DNA of 64,000 nt from Corynebacterium macginleyi (GCF_003688935.1 NZ_REGE01000001.1:62001-126000); one strand, 5' to 3'. Positions 25,091 through 36,570 are shown, counted from the first letter of the stretch. The notes: generated by a model not told the origin, from the letters alone. Numbers and translations: made by a program.

Positions 25091-26652
25091 GCGGGCTCCT
25101 TTCCAAACATCGCGCGGGCTTCGCCGGCGGTGACCACCGAACCAGTAATTACGATACCGGAGCCGGATTGCACCTCGGATTCCTCGGCCAGCTCCACGGC
25201 TTGCGCGTAGGCACTGGGCAGATCATCGGCCACATAGACGCGCTCTTCGCCAAAAATATCGCGGGCAGTTTCCGCTAATTCATAGGCATCGATCGCACGC
25301 GGCGAGGAGTTCTGAGAGATGACCACCTCGCTCAAGTACGGTTCCAGTGCGATAAGGATGCCCTGAGCGTCCTTATCGCCAAAGACAGAGACCACGCCGA
25401 TAAGCCGCGCGAAGTCGAAGTCACGGTCCAGTGCTGCACCGAGTGCCTTGGCGCCGTGGGGATTATGGGCGGCATCGATAAACGTCGTGGGCGAGGTGCG
25501 CACGCGCTCGAGGCGACCGGGCGAAATCGTCTTCGCAAAACCGGTGCGCACAGAGGCAATATCCAACGAATGGCCGGAAGAGGCGCCGAAGAAGGCCTCC
25601 ACCGCGGCAAGGGCAACGGCCGCATTCTTGGCCTGGTGCTCGCCGTGCAGCGGCAAGAAAATATCCTGGTACATGCCACCCAGGCCCCGGATGTTGACCT
25701 GCTGTCCACCGACAGCTATACGAGATTCAACGGCCGCGAACTCCACGCCGGAGCGCGCCACGCCCGCATCCATATCTACTGCGCGTTGCAGGATAACCTG
25801 CATAGCCTCAGGGGCTTGCTCTGCGATGATAGCGATGTTTTCATTCGGAGTCAGAGGGTCTTCAGCATCAGCGCGGCGCTTGATGATGCCTGCCTTCTCC
25901 CCCGCAATCTCCCGAATATCGCTACCCAGGTACTCCATGTGGTCCAACCCCACCGGGGTAATCACGGAAACATCAGCATTGACCACATTCGTGGCATCCC
26001 ACAGCCCGCCGAGGCCGACCTCGACGACGGCGACATCAACGGGGGCATCGGCAAACGCTGCATAGGACAGACCCACCAGGACTTCAAATTTGGACATGGG
26101 GACCTCAGAGTGCGCATCCACCATCTCCACATACGGCTTTATTTCGTGCCATAGGCGCACGTAATCGCGCGGGTGGATGGGCTGGCCATCGATACCAATG
26201 CGTTCGGTGACCCGCTGCAGGTGCGGGCTGGTGAACAGGCCCACGCGGCGGTGGAAAGAACGCAGCAGCGAATCGACCATGCGCGCGGTAGAAGACTTGC
26301 CGTTGGTGCCCGCGATGTGGATGACGTCAAAGGATTGTTCGGGGTGCCCCAGCAAATCCATAAGCATCTCAATGCGCTCCAGGGTGGGCTCGATCTTGGT
26401 CTCCGGCCAGCGCTGGTTGAGTTCTTCTTCTACCTCACCGAGAGCCTGCAGCTCCTCCGGGGAGACTTCTTGGGGTGCGACGTCGTTATATTCCTCGTCC
26501 TCACCCAGGCCAAGGTTGAGTGTCAACCCCGATTCCGTGATCTCCACCGGGGTGCCATCGGTGCCCTCTTTGAGGGCATCGACGATTTCAAAATCATCTT
26601 CTCCCCCATTGGACTCGCCGTGAACATCATGATTGAAGCGCTGATCTGTCAC
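25087..26652 (-). CDS. folC: Folylpolyglutamate/dihydrofolate synthase
   Basis: A 521-residue Mur-ligase-type enzyme that adds glutamate to folates and may also make dihydrofolate. The P-loop HIAGTNGKSSTARM is near residues 113-127, and HMEYLGSDIREIAGEKAGI and DAAHNPHGA are clear family motifs. The first 70 or so residues are very acidic (NGGEDDFEIVDALKEG, GLGEDEEYNDVAPQE) and exceed the family norm. The GTG start shares its G with the valS stop (TAGTG). Confidence 0.93.
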   Translation of the reverse strand: MTDQRFNHDVHGESNGGEDDFEIVDALKEGTDGTPVEITESGLTLNLGLGEDEEYNDVAPQEVSPEELQALGEVEEELNQRWPETKIEPTLERIEMLMDLLGHPEQSFDVIHIAGTNGKSSTARMVDSLLRSFHRRVGLFTSPHLQRVTERIGIDGQPIHPRDYVRLWHEIKPYVEMVDAHSEVPMSKFEVLVGLSYAAFADAPVDVAVVEVGLGGLWDATNVVNADVSVITPVGLDHMEYLGSDIREIAGEKAGIIKRRADAEDPLTPNENIAIIAEQAPEAMQVILQRAVDMDAGVARSGVEFAAVESRIAVGGQQVNIRGLGGMYQDIFLPLHGEHQAKNAAVALAAVEAFFGASSGHSLDIASVRTGFAKTISPGRLERVRTSPTTFIDAAHNPHGAKALGAALDRDFDFARLIGVVSVFGDKDAQGILIALEPYLSEVVISQNSSPRAIDAYELAETARDIFGEERVYVADDLPSAYAQAVELAEESEVQSGSGIVITGSVVTAGEARAMFGKEPA

Positions 26653-29384
26653 TATTTAAGACCCTCCAAGCGGTGAGTGATGCGCTCGACTTCTTCGCGC
26701 GCGATATCCTGGCGCGCCCGGATCTTTTCAATTACATCTCCCGGCGCCTTGGCTAGGAAATTTTCATTACTCAGCTTTTTGCCGGTCTGTTCCAATTCTT
26801 TATTGGCCTTGGCCAGGTCCTTTTCCAGGCGTTTGCGCTCTGCTTCGACGTCGACTGCGCCGTGGGTATCCAGCGTAACCTCCACGGTGGCCTGGGACAG
26901 GCGCACTTCGATTGAGGCCGAAGGGTTGAAGTCTGTATCCGGCGCGATGGTGTTGGCAAGGTTGCGGACCAACTCTTCTTGGCCTTGCAGGTCTGCCGCG
27001 ACAAAATCGAGGCGGCCCGGCACCTTCTGCGAAGGCTTAACGCCCTGATCGGAGCGGAAGCGGCGTAGCTCGGTAATAAGCTTATCGGCGTCCTCGATGC
27101 GGCGAGCGGCCACCGCATCCTTGGTGGCGCCACCATTGGTATCGGCCGCCGTGGGCCACGGGGCAATAACGATGGATTCCCCACCAGTCAAGGCCTTCCA
27201 CAGCACCTCGGTCACATACGGCATGGTGGGGTGCATCAGGCGCAACACCACGTCAAGGACGCGGCCCAGCACGATCTGGGTGTTGCGACCTTCTACCGTT
27301 TCGCCATCCCGGGGGATCTGTGTCTTGGCGATCTCCAAGTACCAGTCACAGAGTTCATCCCAAATGAAGTGGTAGAGCAGCTCGTTGGCCTTGGCAAATT
27401 GAAAATCGTCCAAGTAGGAATCCACCTGGGTGCGCACCTCTTCGGCGCGGTCGAGGATCCAGCGGTCGGCATCGGAAAGCTCCGTGCGGCTAGGCAGCGG
27501 TGCCACACCGGCGCCATTCATCAGGGCGAACTTGGTGGCATTAAAGAGCTTGGTGGCGAAGTTACGCGATGCCGCAGCGGCATCAGAGCCCAGCGGCAAA
27601 TCCACGCCCGGGTTGGCACCGCGAGCCAGGGTGAAGCGCAGCGCATCGGCACCGTAATCGCGCACCCAATCCATGGGGTCAATGCCATTGCCCAGGGACT
27701 TCGACATCTTGCGACCCTGCTCATCGCGAACTAAGCCGTGCAGATAGAGATCCTTGAAAGGAATCTGCGGGCGACCATCAATACCCTGGCCCATAAGCTC
27801 AGGGGTCTTGGTGCCAGCGAAGGTGCCGAACATCATCATGCGAGCGACCCAGAAAAACAAGATGTCATAGGCGGTGACCAGCACGTTAGTGGGATAGAAT
27901 TTCTCCAGATCCGGGGTCTTATCGGGCCAGCCCAGGGTGGAAAATGGCCACAGAGCCGAAGAGAACCAGGTATCGAGGACATCAGGATCCTGTTCGTAGT
28001 CTGTCGGCGGCTCCTCATCGGGGCCGACGCACACGATGTCACGTTCAACTTCACCCGACTCGTTCGTATGCTCTGGGCCGTACCAAATAGGGATGCGGTG
28101 GCCCCACCACAGCTGGCGGGAGATACACCAATCATGCATGTCATCAACCCACTCGAAATAACGCGGCTCGAGCGACTGCGGGTGCACAGCAGTATCTCCC
28201 TCACGCACGGCATCGCCAGAAGCCTTTGCCATCTGCGAGACATCGACGAACCACTGCAGCGACAGGCGTGGCTCGACAGGCTCGCCGGAGCGCTCCGAGT
28301 GCCCCACCGAGTGGACATATGGGCGGATTTCTTTGACGATGCGCCCCTGCTCTCGCAGCGCCTCCCGAATTTCCACGCGCGCCTCTTCGCGCGTCATGCC
28401 ATCAAAGCGGGTACCGCTATGGGCGATGCGACCGGTGGTATCCATGATTGTTGGCATATCCAGGTTATGGCGGGTGCCCATCGCGTAGTCATTGGGATCG
28501 TGGGCCGGGGTTATCTTTACCGCACCGGTACCAAAATCCATATCCACGTAATCATCGGCGATGACCTTCAACTTCAGGTCGTCACGGAAGGGGTGGTCTA
28601 ATTCTTGGCCCACGAGGTGGGCGTAGCGCTCATCATCGGGATGGACGGCAATGGCGACATCGCCAAGCATGGTTTCCACGCGAGTGGTGGCGACAATAAG
28701 GTGCGGCTCATCGTCATTAAGCGAGCCATAGCGGATGGAGACTAGCTCGCCCTCGACATCCTTGTAGACGACCTCGATATCAGAAACTGCCGTCTCTAAC
28801 ACCGGCGACCAATTGACCAGGCGGTTGGCCCGATAAATTAAGCCCTCATCGTAGAGGTTTTTGAAGATGGTTTGCACCGCGCGGGACAGGCCCTCATCCA
28901 GGGTAAAGCGCTCGCGGGACCAATCCACGGAGTCACCGATGGCTCGCATCTGGTTCTGGATGGTGCCGCCGTATTGCTCTTTCCATTCCCAGACCTTTTC
29001 GATAAACTCTTCGCGCTCATAATCCCAGCGCTTTTTACCCTCGGTCTCCTTGAGTTTGGCCTCGACCTTTGTCTGGGTGGCAATTCCCGCGTGGTCCGCA
29101 CCGGGCAGCCACAAGGTAGAGTAGCCCTGCATGCGCTTGCGGCGAATGATGGAATCAATCAGCGTGTGGTCTAATGCGTGGCCCATGTGCAGCTGACCAG
29201 TAACATTCGGCGGTGGCAGCACAATGGAAAAACCCTCCGCCTCCGAATTCGCATCCGGGGTGAAATAACCGCGGTTAACCCAGCCTTCATAGAGGTCTTT
29301 TTCTACCGCCTGCGGCTCCCAGGATGTGGGCAGAGAATCGGCGCGATTGGTACCAACTAATTGCTCATCATTTTGCTCAGTCAC
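26652..29384 (-). CDS. valS: Valyl-tRNA synthetase
   Basis: A 910-residue class I synthetase. It carries the HIGH-type motif [15 protein letters not shown] and the KMSKS motif [15 protein letters not shown]. The editing domain lies in the middle, and the C-terminal coiled coil runs about residues 840-910. The start is GTG at 29384 ([13 protein letters not shown]). An upstream in-frame ATG at 29534 would add 50 atypical residues inside mdh. A TAGAAT box 7 bases before the GTG fits leaderless transcription. It overlaps folC by one base. Confidence 0.97.
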   Translation of the reverse strand: MTEQNDEQLVGTNRADSLPTSWEPQAVEKDLYEGWVNRGYFTPDANSEAEGFSIVLPPPNVTGQLHMGHALDHTLIDSIIRRKRMQGYSTLWLPGADHAGIATQTKVEAKLKETEGKKRWDYEREEFIEKVWEWKEQYGGTIQNQMRAIGDSVDWSRERFTLDEGLSRAVQTIFKNLYDEGLIYRANRLVNWSPVLETAVSDIEVVYKDVEGELVSIRYGSLNDDEPHLIVATTRVETMLGDVAIAVHPDDERYAHLVGQELDHPFRDDLKLKVIADDYVDMDFGTGAVKITPAHDPNDYAMGTRHNLDMPTIMDTTGRIAHSGTRFDGMTREEARVEIREALREQGRIVKEIRPYVHSVGHSERSGEPVEPRLSLQWFVDVSQMAKASGDAVREGDTAVHPQSLEPRYFEWVDDMHDWCISRQLWWGHRIPIWYGPEHTNESGEVERDIVCVGPDEEPPTDYEQDPDVLDTWFSSALWPFSTLGWPDKTPDLEKFYPTNVLVTAYDILFFWVARMMMFGTFAGTKTPELMGQGIDGRPQIPFKDLYLHGLVRDEQGRKMSKSLGNGIDPMDWVRDYGADALRFTLARGANPGVDLPLGSDAAAASRNFATKLFNATKFALMNGAGVAPLPSRTELSDADRWILDRAEEVRTQVDSYLDDFQFAKANELLYHFIWDELCDWYLEIAKTQIPRDGETVEGRNTQIVLGRVLDVVLRLMHPTMPYVTEVLWKALTGGESIVIAPWPTAADTNGGATKDAVAARRIEDADKLITELRRFRSDQGVKPSQKVPGRLDFVAADLQGQEELVRNLANTIAPDTDFNPSASIEVRLSQATVEVTLDTHGAVDVEAERKRLEKDLAKANKELEQTGKKLSNENFLAKAPGDVIEKIRARQDIAREEVERITHRLEGLK

Positions 29385-29391
29385 CCGCCTG

Positions 29392-29397
29392 ATTCTA
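29392..29397 (-). promoter_or_regulatory. Candidate leaderless -10 box of valS
   Basis: TAGAAT on the minus strand is followed by 7 bases (CAGGCGG) and then the GTG start of valS. Confidence 0.5.
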
Positions 29398-29424
29398 CCC
29401 GGTACGTCAACTAAGCAGCATATT

Positions 29425-29453
29425 CGCCCACCACCGGTACACGGTGATGGGCG
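29425..29453 (-). terminator. Hairpin after mdh
   Basis: CGCCCACCACCG and CGGTGATGGGCG arms (one mismatch, 5-base loop) lie 22 bases past the mdh stop and before the valS promoter. There is no T run on either side, so it is a GC-rich terminator of actinobacterial type at best. Confidence 0.5.
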
Positions 29454-29475
29454 GAAGGACTTATCCGTGCCGTTC

Positions 29476-30838
<1,363 letters not shown>

Positions 30839-31597
30839 ATGAGCACCGAGCACACCGAACCGCTGCGCGCTGCGGAGCAGGCGGAGGATTCCGACGCTCA
30901 CGGGGCGGATTCCACCAGCACCGATGCCGTGGTGAATATCGCCATTTCGCAGTTTTCCGCGCGGGGTTTTGCTGAAACTAAGCTAGATACCATCGCCGCA
31001 GAATCCGGCATGTCCAAGCGGATGATTCGTTACCACTTTGGCGATAAGCAGGGCCTCTACTTAAGCGCCCTGAGTGCTGCAGCCGAGCGCCTTCGACCCG
31101 ACGAAAAAGACTTGGAACTCGATTCTGCGGTCCCGGTCGAGGGCGTTCGAAAGCTGGTGGACTGGATTTTCTGGCAATACGTCAACCACCCCGAAGCCAT
31201 TCGCATGATGACCTGGGAAACAGCCCAGTCCATCGTGGGGTCTTCCACTCATCCCGTAGCGGATTTTAGTGCCGTCGCACTTCATCTAGATCGTCTACTC
31301 TTGCTGGGCCAGGACGCCGGTGCCTTCCGCCCGGGCATTTCCACCAACGATATTTTCACCATTATCGCCTCGCTCACCTCGTATCGCGTGACCAACCAGG
31401 CGATGATGGACAACCTGTTAGGTGTGGATATGTCCAGTCAATCAAATACCACCGGCATGCACAGGCTCACCGTCGATACCGTGCTGGCGTTTCTTACCGC
31501 CAATATCCCCGATTCCGGTCACGAGTCTTACTTGGTGTCTTCCGATTCTGACGAGGACGATGAGGCCTCCCCGCAAGATATCTACGGCGAGGCCTAA
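30839..31597 (+). CDS. TetR-family transcriptional regulator
   Basis: A 252-residue regulator. An acidic, Ser/Thr-rich leader of about 28 residues precedes the TetR helix-turn-helix (residues 29-76: IAISQFSARGFAETKLDTIA, then SGMSKRMIRYHFGDKQGLY). The ligand-binding half is helical, and the C-terminal 25 residues are again acidic (SDSDEDDEASPQD). The ligand and targets are unknown. It is divergent from mdh and convergent with clpX. It does not resemble McbR. Confidence 0.88.
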   Translation: MSTEHTEPLRAAEQAEDSDAHGADSTSTDAVVNIAISQFSARGFAETKLDTIAAESGMSKRMIRYHFGDKQGLYLSALSAAAERLRPDEKDLELDSAVPVEGVRKLVDWIFWQYVNHPEAIRMMTWETAQSIVGSSTHPVADFSAVALHLDRLLLLGQDAGAFRPGISTNDIFTIIASLTSYRVTNQAMMDNLLGVDMSSQSNTTGMHRLTVDTVLAFLTANIPDSGHESYLVSSDSDEDDEASPQDIYGEA

Positions 31598-31602
31598 AAC
31601 AA

Positions 31603-31631
31603 GGGGCAACAGCTACTTGCCGGTGTGCCCC
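31603..31631. terminator. Terminator between TetR gene and clpX
   Basis: GGGGCA and TGCCCC arms, with an alternative inner GGCAA/TTGCC hairpin, lie between convergent stops at 31597 and 31657. It probably serves both strands. Confidence 0.5.
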
Positions 31632-31656
31632 CTCTTTGCCTGCTGCGCCTTGTTAG

Positions 31657-32952
31657 CTAGGCCGATTCCTTTTCCTCATCTTCATAGGTAAATTCAGGCT
31701 CTGCACCCTGGGTGACGCACCCTGCGGTGATGCGCACGGCGGAAATATCTTCCCGATCCGGCAACTCAAACATCACCGGCACGAGCAGTTCTTCCAGGAT
31801 GGCACGCAACCCGCGCGCGCCGGTTTTGCGCTCGAGGGCGAGCTCTGCGATAGCGTCCAGTGCGCCTGCATCGATATCCAGCTCGCAGTCATCCATTTCA
31901 AAGAGGCGATTATACTGTTTAATTAGCGAGTTTTTGGGCTCAGTAAGCACCCTAACGAGGGCCTCACGGTCCAAGTTATCCACCGTAGCCACCACGGGCA
32001 GGCGGCCGATAAATTCTGGGATCAAGCCGAACTTCACAAGGTCTTCCGGGCGGACCTGGGAGAAGAGATCCACCTTTTCCCGCTCATCTTTGGTGCCCAG
32101 CTTGGCTCCAAAGCCAACTCCCTTCTTGCCCACGCGATCCGCTATCACCTGGTCGAGGCCCGCGAAGGCGCCAGCAACGATGAAAAGGATGTTAGAGGTA
32201 TCTAGCTGGATAAATTCCTGGTTCGGGTGCTTACGCCCACCCTGCGGCGGGATGGCGGCCACGGTTCCCTCCAGGATTTTCAGCAACGCCTGCTGCACGC
32301 CCTCACCGGAGACATCGCGGGTAATGGAGGGATTTTCGGATTTACGGGAAATCTTATCCACCTCGTCGACGTAGATAATACCGCGCTGGGCGCGCTCCAC
32401 ATCAAAGTCCGCTGCCTGCAGCAACTTCAAGAGGATGTTTTCCACGTCCTCGCCTACATAGCCGGCCTCGGTCAAGCTGGTGGCATCCGCAATCGCGAAA
32501 GGCACATCCAGCAGGCGCGCCAACGTCTGCGCCAGGTAGGTTTTACCGGAACCAGTAGGCCCCAGCATCAAAATATTAGACTTAGAAATCTCTACTTCTT
32601 CGCCCGTGGCCTTCTTCCGCCGCGCATCCAAGGCGGCGGATTCTTCGGCCTTAATGCGCTTGTAGTGGTTATAAACCGCTACCGAAAGCACGCGCTTAGC
32701 CTTGTCCTGGCCAATGACATACTTGTCCAAAAAGGAGGAAATCTGCGAAGGCTTGGGCAGGCGTACCTCCGCCTCAGAAGACTGCTCGGCCTGCTCATGT
32801 CCAAGCTCTTCTTCAATGATCTCATTGCAGAGCTCAATGCACTCGTCGCATATGTAGACCCCGCCACCAGCGATGAGTTTTTTCACCTGCTTTTGGCTCT
32901 TTCCGCAGAAGGAACACTTCAGAAGGTCAGCGCTTTCTTGCATACGTGCCAT
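31657..32952 (-). CDS. clpX: ATP-dependent Clp protease ATP-binding subunit ClpX
   Basis: A 431-residue AAA+ unfoldase that feeds substrates to ClpP. The N-terminal zinc-binding domain has CSFCGK and CDECIELC. Walker A is GPTGSGKT (about residue 130), the pore loop is GYVG, Walker B is [10 protein letters not shown], and the sensor arginine and ClpP-binding loop region follow. The length is normal. clpP1/clpP2 lie 4 kb upstream, with an inserted peptide transporter and orphan ORFs between, so it is not in one operon with them. Confidence 0.97.
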   Translation of the reverse strand: MARMQESADLLKCSFCGKSQKQVKKLIAGGGVYICDECIELCNEIIEEELGHEQAEQSSEAEVRLPKPSQISSFLDKYVIGQDKAKRVLSVAVYNHYKRIKAEESAALDARRKKATGEEVEISKSNILMLGPTGSGKTYLAQTLARLLDVPFAIADATSLTEAGYVGEDVENILLKLLQAADFDVERAQRGIIYVDEVDKISRKSENPSITRDVSGEGVQQALLKILEGTVAAIPPQGGRKHPNQEFIQLDTSNILFIVAGAFAGLDQVIADRVGKKGVGFGAKLGTKDEREKVDLFSQVRPEDLVKFGLIPEFIGRLPVVATVDNLDREALVRVLTEPKNSLIKQYNRLFEMDDCELDIDAGALDAIAELALERKTGARGLRAILEELLVPVMFELPDREDISAVRITAGCVTQGAEPEFTYEDEEKESA

Positions 32953-33133
32953 TCAGTACTTTCACACTCGCTCTTGTTTACCGCTTTGACAGGTGGGGTG
33001 GAAGGCTCGCTTACTTTCATCCCCGCGGTTCGTTGATCAAAAATCTAGCTTAGTAAATCAACCTGACGCGGTTGACATTCATTCCCTCCGCGTGGCGAAA
33101 TTCGCAGATTTTTAGCCGCCCACCACGCCCAAC

Positions 33134-33643
33134 GTGGATGTGGATCCGCCACTACTTCCACCGCTGCCACGGACCCCAGCGCCACTGCTTACCCCGTCGA
33201 TGTCACCAAAACTGCCCACAGTAATGAAGTATTTTCCAGGCCCGCGCCGCGCACAGAGCAATCTACATCGTCTGTACCTATGCCGGGGTCTTTTCCCATT
33301 GCGCGCTGGAAGAGATGACGGAATAGTAGCAGGAGACCACTTTTCATATCACTACCCCGGCACGTCCAAGGTCGTGGAGGAAGCCCTGGAAGCACCAGAT
33401 CAGGACTTCTTCGGTAAAGAAACGCGCTCTATTCCGCTGCATCAGCTCGTCTTCCCCTACGATACGAAGCAACACTGCGACATTACCTTCCTCTACCGAG
33501 GTCGGATATATCGCCGGACAAACGCCGATTATTGTCGGCCGTTAACTTCTGTCCGAAACCCCAAGGCCGTCCTGCCACCACGTGAGCCCACGCGTGAAGA
33601 GCGAGCGCTTGCCGATCCCCAGGACGAGGACACAAGCAGATAA
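33134..33643 (+). CDS. Orphan ORF of unknown function
   Basis: An open frame of 169 codons I do not recognise. The first 45 residues are Pro/Leu-rich and may not be translated; the ATG at 33224 (MKYFPGPRRA) is a possible internal start. The region from LFPLRAGRDDGIVAGDHFSYHY to TFLYRGRIYRRTNADYC looks protein-like, and the tail is polar. A CCCCGGC/GCCGGGG hairpin follows the stop at once, which supports a real transcription unit. It lies in an accessory stretch between clpX and the peptide transporter and could be the relic of a longer gene. Confidence 0.45.
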   Translation: MDVDPPLLPPLPRTPAPLLTPSMSPKLPTVMKYFPGPRRAQSNLHRLYLCRGLFPLRAGRDDGIVAGDHFSYHYPGTSKVVEEALEAPDQDFFGKETRSIPLHQLVFPYDTKQHCDITFLYRGRIYRRTNADYCRPLTSVRNPKAVLPPREPTREERALADPQDEDTSR

Positions 33644-33660
33644 CCCCGGCAGCGCCGGGG
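33644..33660 (+). terminator. Hairpin after the orphan ORF
   Basis: CCCCGGC-AGC-GCCGGGG begins right at the stop codon at 33641-33643. There is no T run. Confidence 0.45.
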
Positions 33661-33691
33661 CGATGCCTGCCAGGGTTATCTCGTACCACTC

Positions 33692-33913
33692 TTATTGCAA
33701 CCAGCCAAAGTCAAGCAAGAATGCCCTGATGTCGAGCATTTCTAGCTCAGTTGGCTCGTGGCCATCAACGAATACGAAGAACGCCTCCTCTAAGGCACTG
33801 TATCCAAACCCCTGCCAATGGTGAAAGCGGTGAATATGTCTCCGATGCAACCACGGAACGTCGGCATCGTGTTCATTTCTCTCACATCTCAAAATTGCCG
33901 TATTGATAGGCAT
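33692..33913 (-). CDS. Small orphan ORF
   Basis: A 73-residue frame starting MPINTAILRCERNEHDADVP, rich in His, Phe and Trp (HRRHIHRFHHWQGFGYSA), with an acidic second half ending FLLDFGWLQ. The amino-acid composition looks coding rather than random, but I recognise no family. It lies in the clpX to peptide-transporter accessory gap, convergent with the 33134 ORF. Confidence 0.4.
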   Translation of the reverse strand: MPINTAILRCERNEHDADVPWLHRRHIHRFHHWQGFGYSALEEAFFVFVDGHEPTELEMLDIRAFLLDFGWLQ

Positions 33914-34032
33914 CAACCATACTTGGGATTCATCCTTTAAAAGGTTTAAGTCCCTTCCGGCTAATTTCTGTGAATTTTAAGTCGCTGTGGGGCACGCTAC
34001 CTGGCCATAGGACCGTCTGCCCAGCCCGCGGG

Positions 34033-34406
34033 TTACTGTAGAACGCCGTCGAAGGCTACACCGGCCAGCAACCGAGCCACCACACGCATCGCCACGCCCC
34101 AGCACACTTCTGCGTCGCGCCGACCGACCAGTACCAAGGATGAAACCGATACACCGTGGGCACTGGCAATCACAACGCCCGAAGCCCCGAGAGCTAGGAA
34201 GACCTGACCGTCCGTCTCAGCGGCCGGGCCCGAAAGGGCATAGGAAATTGGCATTGAAGATGCCCTTAGTCACCGGTGCTGGGACATCACCCGGGCAAGA
34301 TAACACCGATGAGGTCAAGTGCGGCGGAAATCACTACCGCAGTTAATTGCTTCAGCGCACCGGGGAACTGGAGGTTGCCAACACATCCGCGGTGCGCTAA
34401 AACCAT
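34033..34406 (-). pseudogene. Decayed membrane-protein gene fragment
   Basis: Three minus-strand frames can be read in series. MVLAHRGCVGNLQF to AALDLIGVILPG ends in a stop at 34289. Then GDVPAPVTKGIFNANFLCPF runs in a second frame. Then GQVFLALGASGVVIASAHGV runs to the stop at 34033 in a third frame. The pieces join into a hydrophobic protein-like string, which suggests a gene with two frameshifts. I cannot name the family, and chance open frames in GC-rich DNA remain possible. Confidence 0.3.
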
Positions 34407-34563
34407 TGCTGAAGTCGACGGCTTGGGAGTCACTGTCACAGCATTGACGCCTTTTGATTCTCAACAAATGTAAAAAATGCAATTGCGACGCTGTAATTCG
34501 TCACGCATCAATATCGGCGTACACCGCAATAATAAAGCGAGCTCCTTGAATTTCTAAAAACTC

Positions 34564-34584
34564 AACTGTATTTTGTCTACAGTT
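34564..34584. repeat. Inverted repeat in AT-rich spacer
   Basis: AACTGTA and TACAGTT arms with a 7-base spacer. It is not next to a recognised start codon. Confidence 0.45.
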
Positions 34585-34630
34585 AATCTTCCGGCCAAGC
34601 CTTGGCGCCAGTCAAGTTCCGGAAATATTC

Positions 34631-34650
34631 TCTTAAAAGCACTTTTAAGA
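34631..34650. repeat. Perfect 20-bp palindrome
   Basis: TCTTAAAAGCACTTTTAAGA has 9-base arms and a 2-base centre. It lies about 50 bases past the inverted repeat at 34564 and before the terminator hairpin of the peptide transporter. Confidence 0.5.
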
Positions 34651-34697
34651 AACCGGATCTGTCTTCAATATTTACTACGGTGGTACAAAACATTAAG

Positions 34698-34728
34698 AGG
34701 GGTGCGTCGGCCCTACGCCCGCACCCCT
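34698..34728 (-). terminator. Terminator after the POT transporter
   Basis: AGGGGTGCG and CGCACCCCT arms with a 13-base loop lie 29 bases past the transporter stop (minus strand), followed by CTTAATG with a short T stretch further on. Confidence 0.6.
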
Positions 34729-34756
34729 TGCAAGATATGGGGCTTCAACTTTCCTT

Positions 34757-36259
34757 TTAACGGAAGTTGGCAAACTTCTTGACGACCCAGCGGCTCAGTA
34801 TGAGCAAGACGACACCCAGTGCGATGGAGCCAACCCCCAAGGAAACGAAGAAGGTGTTTTCCGCCGCCGCATCCTCAGGGTTGTAGAAGCTAGCCAGCGA
34901 CCCGGCAAGCGCGGTACCCATGGCGATAGCCATCATCCAGACGGCCATCATGCGCGATGGGAAAGCCTCTGGTGCCACCTTGGTAGCCAAGGAGTTACCC
35001 ACGGGGGAAAGCATCAACTCACCCATGCTGAACAAAAAGAGGATCCAGATAATGACATACATTGGCGTGGAGTTCGCGCCCGAGCCGGAAAAAGGCAGGA
35101 AGAAGAATAGCGAGACACCAATGATGATATTGGCTACGCCGAACTTCACCGGCGTGGACCACTGACGCTCACCAAGCTTCGTCCACATGGCCGCGAAGAT
35201 TGCAGAGAAGATAACGATGAAAATCGGGTTGATGGCCTGCACCAGTGACGGGGGGATCTCTACACCAAAGACCTGGCGATCTAGACGCACATCGGCGTAA
35301 ATGGTCATTACGGTAAATTGCTGCTGGAAAATACCGAAGAAGAGCACACCGGAGATGAACAGCGGAATGAAGCCCAGTAGGCGGTTCTTTTCTTTCCGGG
35401 TCACCAAATCAGAGGTGTACATCTGAATCCAGAAGTACACAGCGGCGATGAGGGCGACAACGGTAACGATATTGGACAGCCACTCTACCTTGATGATTCC
35501 GGTACCCAAGCCGATGACCATAACGAGAATGACGACGACAATCGCGCCAAGGCCCATCATGCGCTGCTTGGAGTTCGCCGGGTTCGGAATATCGTGACCC
35601 GCATCCTTAATTGTGGTCTTACGCATAAGGGTGTACTGGATAAGACCTAGGGCCATACCGACGGCAGCGATGCCGAAGCCCCAGTGGAAGCCCTTCCAGC
35701 CCCACAATGCGGTGGTAAGAAGCGGGCCGAACAGAGCGCCGATATTAACGCCCATGTAGAAGACCGAAAAGCCGCCGTCACGGCGAGGATCGTCACGCCG
35801 ATACAGAGATCCCAGCACCACCGAAGCGGTGGTCTTTACACCACCGGAGCCGACGGCGATGAGGATCAAACCGATCGCCAGGCCGGTCACGGCGGGAATG
35901 AAGGCCAAAGCCAGGTGCCCTGCCATCACCATGATCGCGGAGTAGAACAGAGTGCGCTCCGCACCGAGGATGCGGTCTGCCACCAACGATGCTAACAGGC
36001 ACGCCACGTACACCAAACCGCCGTACGCGCCAACGATCGAGGTCGCATCGGCGCGGTCGAGGCCTAGGCCGCCATCGGTTGTGGCGTGGTACATGTACAG
36101 CAGTACGATGGACTGCATGCCGTAGAAGCTGAATCGCTCCCACATCTCCACGCCGAACAGGTTAGCCAGCCCCCACGGGTGTCCAAAGAATGTGAGCTCC
36201 CCGTTTGAAGGAGCGGTTGCGGGGATGCGTTTCCCCGCCTGTGGATCATTATTTCTCAT
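34757..36259 (-). CDS. POT/PTR2-family peptide:proton symporter
   Basis: A 500-residue oligopeptide importer of the proton-dependent POT family in the cytoplasmic membrane. The signature GVEMWERFSFYGMQSIVLLYM (ExxERFxxYG) is in the first helix, near residues 35-55. The family motif YMGVNIGALFGPLLTTALWG is near 165-185, and about 14 hydrophobic segments are visible. It is like DtpT, which takes di- and tripeptides. It stands alone between its own terminator and a 311-base upstream region, and it separates clpX from clpP1P2, where related genomes often differ. Confidence 0.92.
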   Translation of the reverse strand: MRNNDPQAGKRIPATAPSNGELTFFGHPWGLANLFGVEMWERFSFYGMQSIVLLYMYHATTDGGLGLDRADATSIVGAYGGLVYVACLLASLVADRILGAERTLFYSAIMVMAGHLALAFIPAVTGLAIGLILIAVGSGGVKTTASVVLGSLYRRDDPRRDGGFSVFYMGVNIGALFGPLLTTALWGWKGFHWGFGIAAVGMALGLIQYTLMRKTTIKDAGHDIPNPANSKQRMMGLGAIVVVILVMVIGLGTGIIKVEWLSNIVTVVALIAAVYFWIQMYTSDLVTRKEKNRLLGFIPLFISGVLFFGIFQQQFTVMTIYADVRLDRQVFGVEIPPSLVQAINPIFIVIFSAIFAAMWTKLGERQWSTPVKFGVANIIIGVSLFFFLPFSGSGANSTPMYVIIWILFLFSMGELMLSPVGNSLATKVAPEAFPSRMMAVWMMAIAMGTALAGSLASFYNPEDAAAENTFFVSLGVGSIALGVVLLILSRWVVKKFANFR

Positions 36260-36570
36260 AGGATAATACGACCACTCGGAGGCCTAATTCACAAATTGGG
36301 CGTAATACGCCAAACATCGCACTGGAAATTCTACCTAACGACCTGCAGATATTTCTTCAGGGGATTCACCCCGTTTGGGGTAAATACTCACATACCGCTA
36401 ATACCCGACACAACACCCTCCCCCAAGGGAAAGTGCTCCAATTGCCCTCTGAACTCAAACACTCGTACACAAAAGTAAAAATCCTTGCGAGAGCCTCTCT
36501 CGAAGCAGCCTCGCAAGGGTTGAACCAACGTGATTAACCAATCACACCGTGCTTAGAGTCATACCGGGGT
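36260..36570. other. Upstream region of POT transporter and clpP2 tail
   Basis: 311 bases without a gene. They hold the transporter promoter region, a GGGGATTCACCCC-type repeat near 36360, and the clpP2 terminator at 36483-36518. No operator consensus was recognised. Confidence 0.4.
36483..36518 (-). terminator. Terminator after clpP2
   Basis: CCTTGCGAG and CTCGCAAGG arms are perfect 9-mers, followed on the minus strand by ATTTTTACTTTT. It lies 52 bases past the clpP2 stop. Confidence 0.8.

Larger units (their letters stand above)
33914..34756. other. Gene-poor accessory gap
   Basis: About 840 bases without an intact gene. They contain a decayed minus-strand membrane-protein-like frame (34033-34406), two palindromes (34564-34584, 34631-34650) and the terminator of the peptide transporter. 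The right part is AT-rich compared with its neighbours, in keeping with accessory DNA. Confidence 0.5.

Noticed and set aside
27738-28601. 287-codon plus-strand open frame over valS
   Set aside because: It is antisense to valS and has no domain or ribosome-binding sequence.
30839-31597. TetR regulator as the McbR that would bind the 53.28-kb operator
   Set aside because: Its helix-turn-helix and length do not resemble McbR as I remember it, so the McbR gene is expected outside the window.
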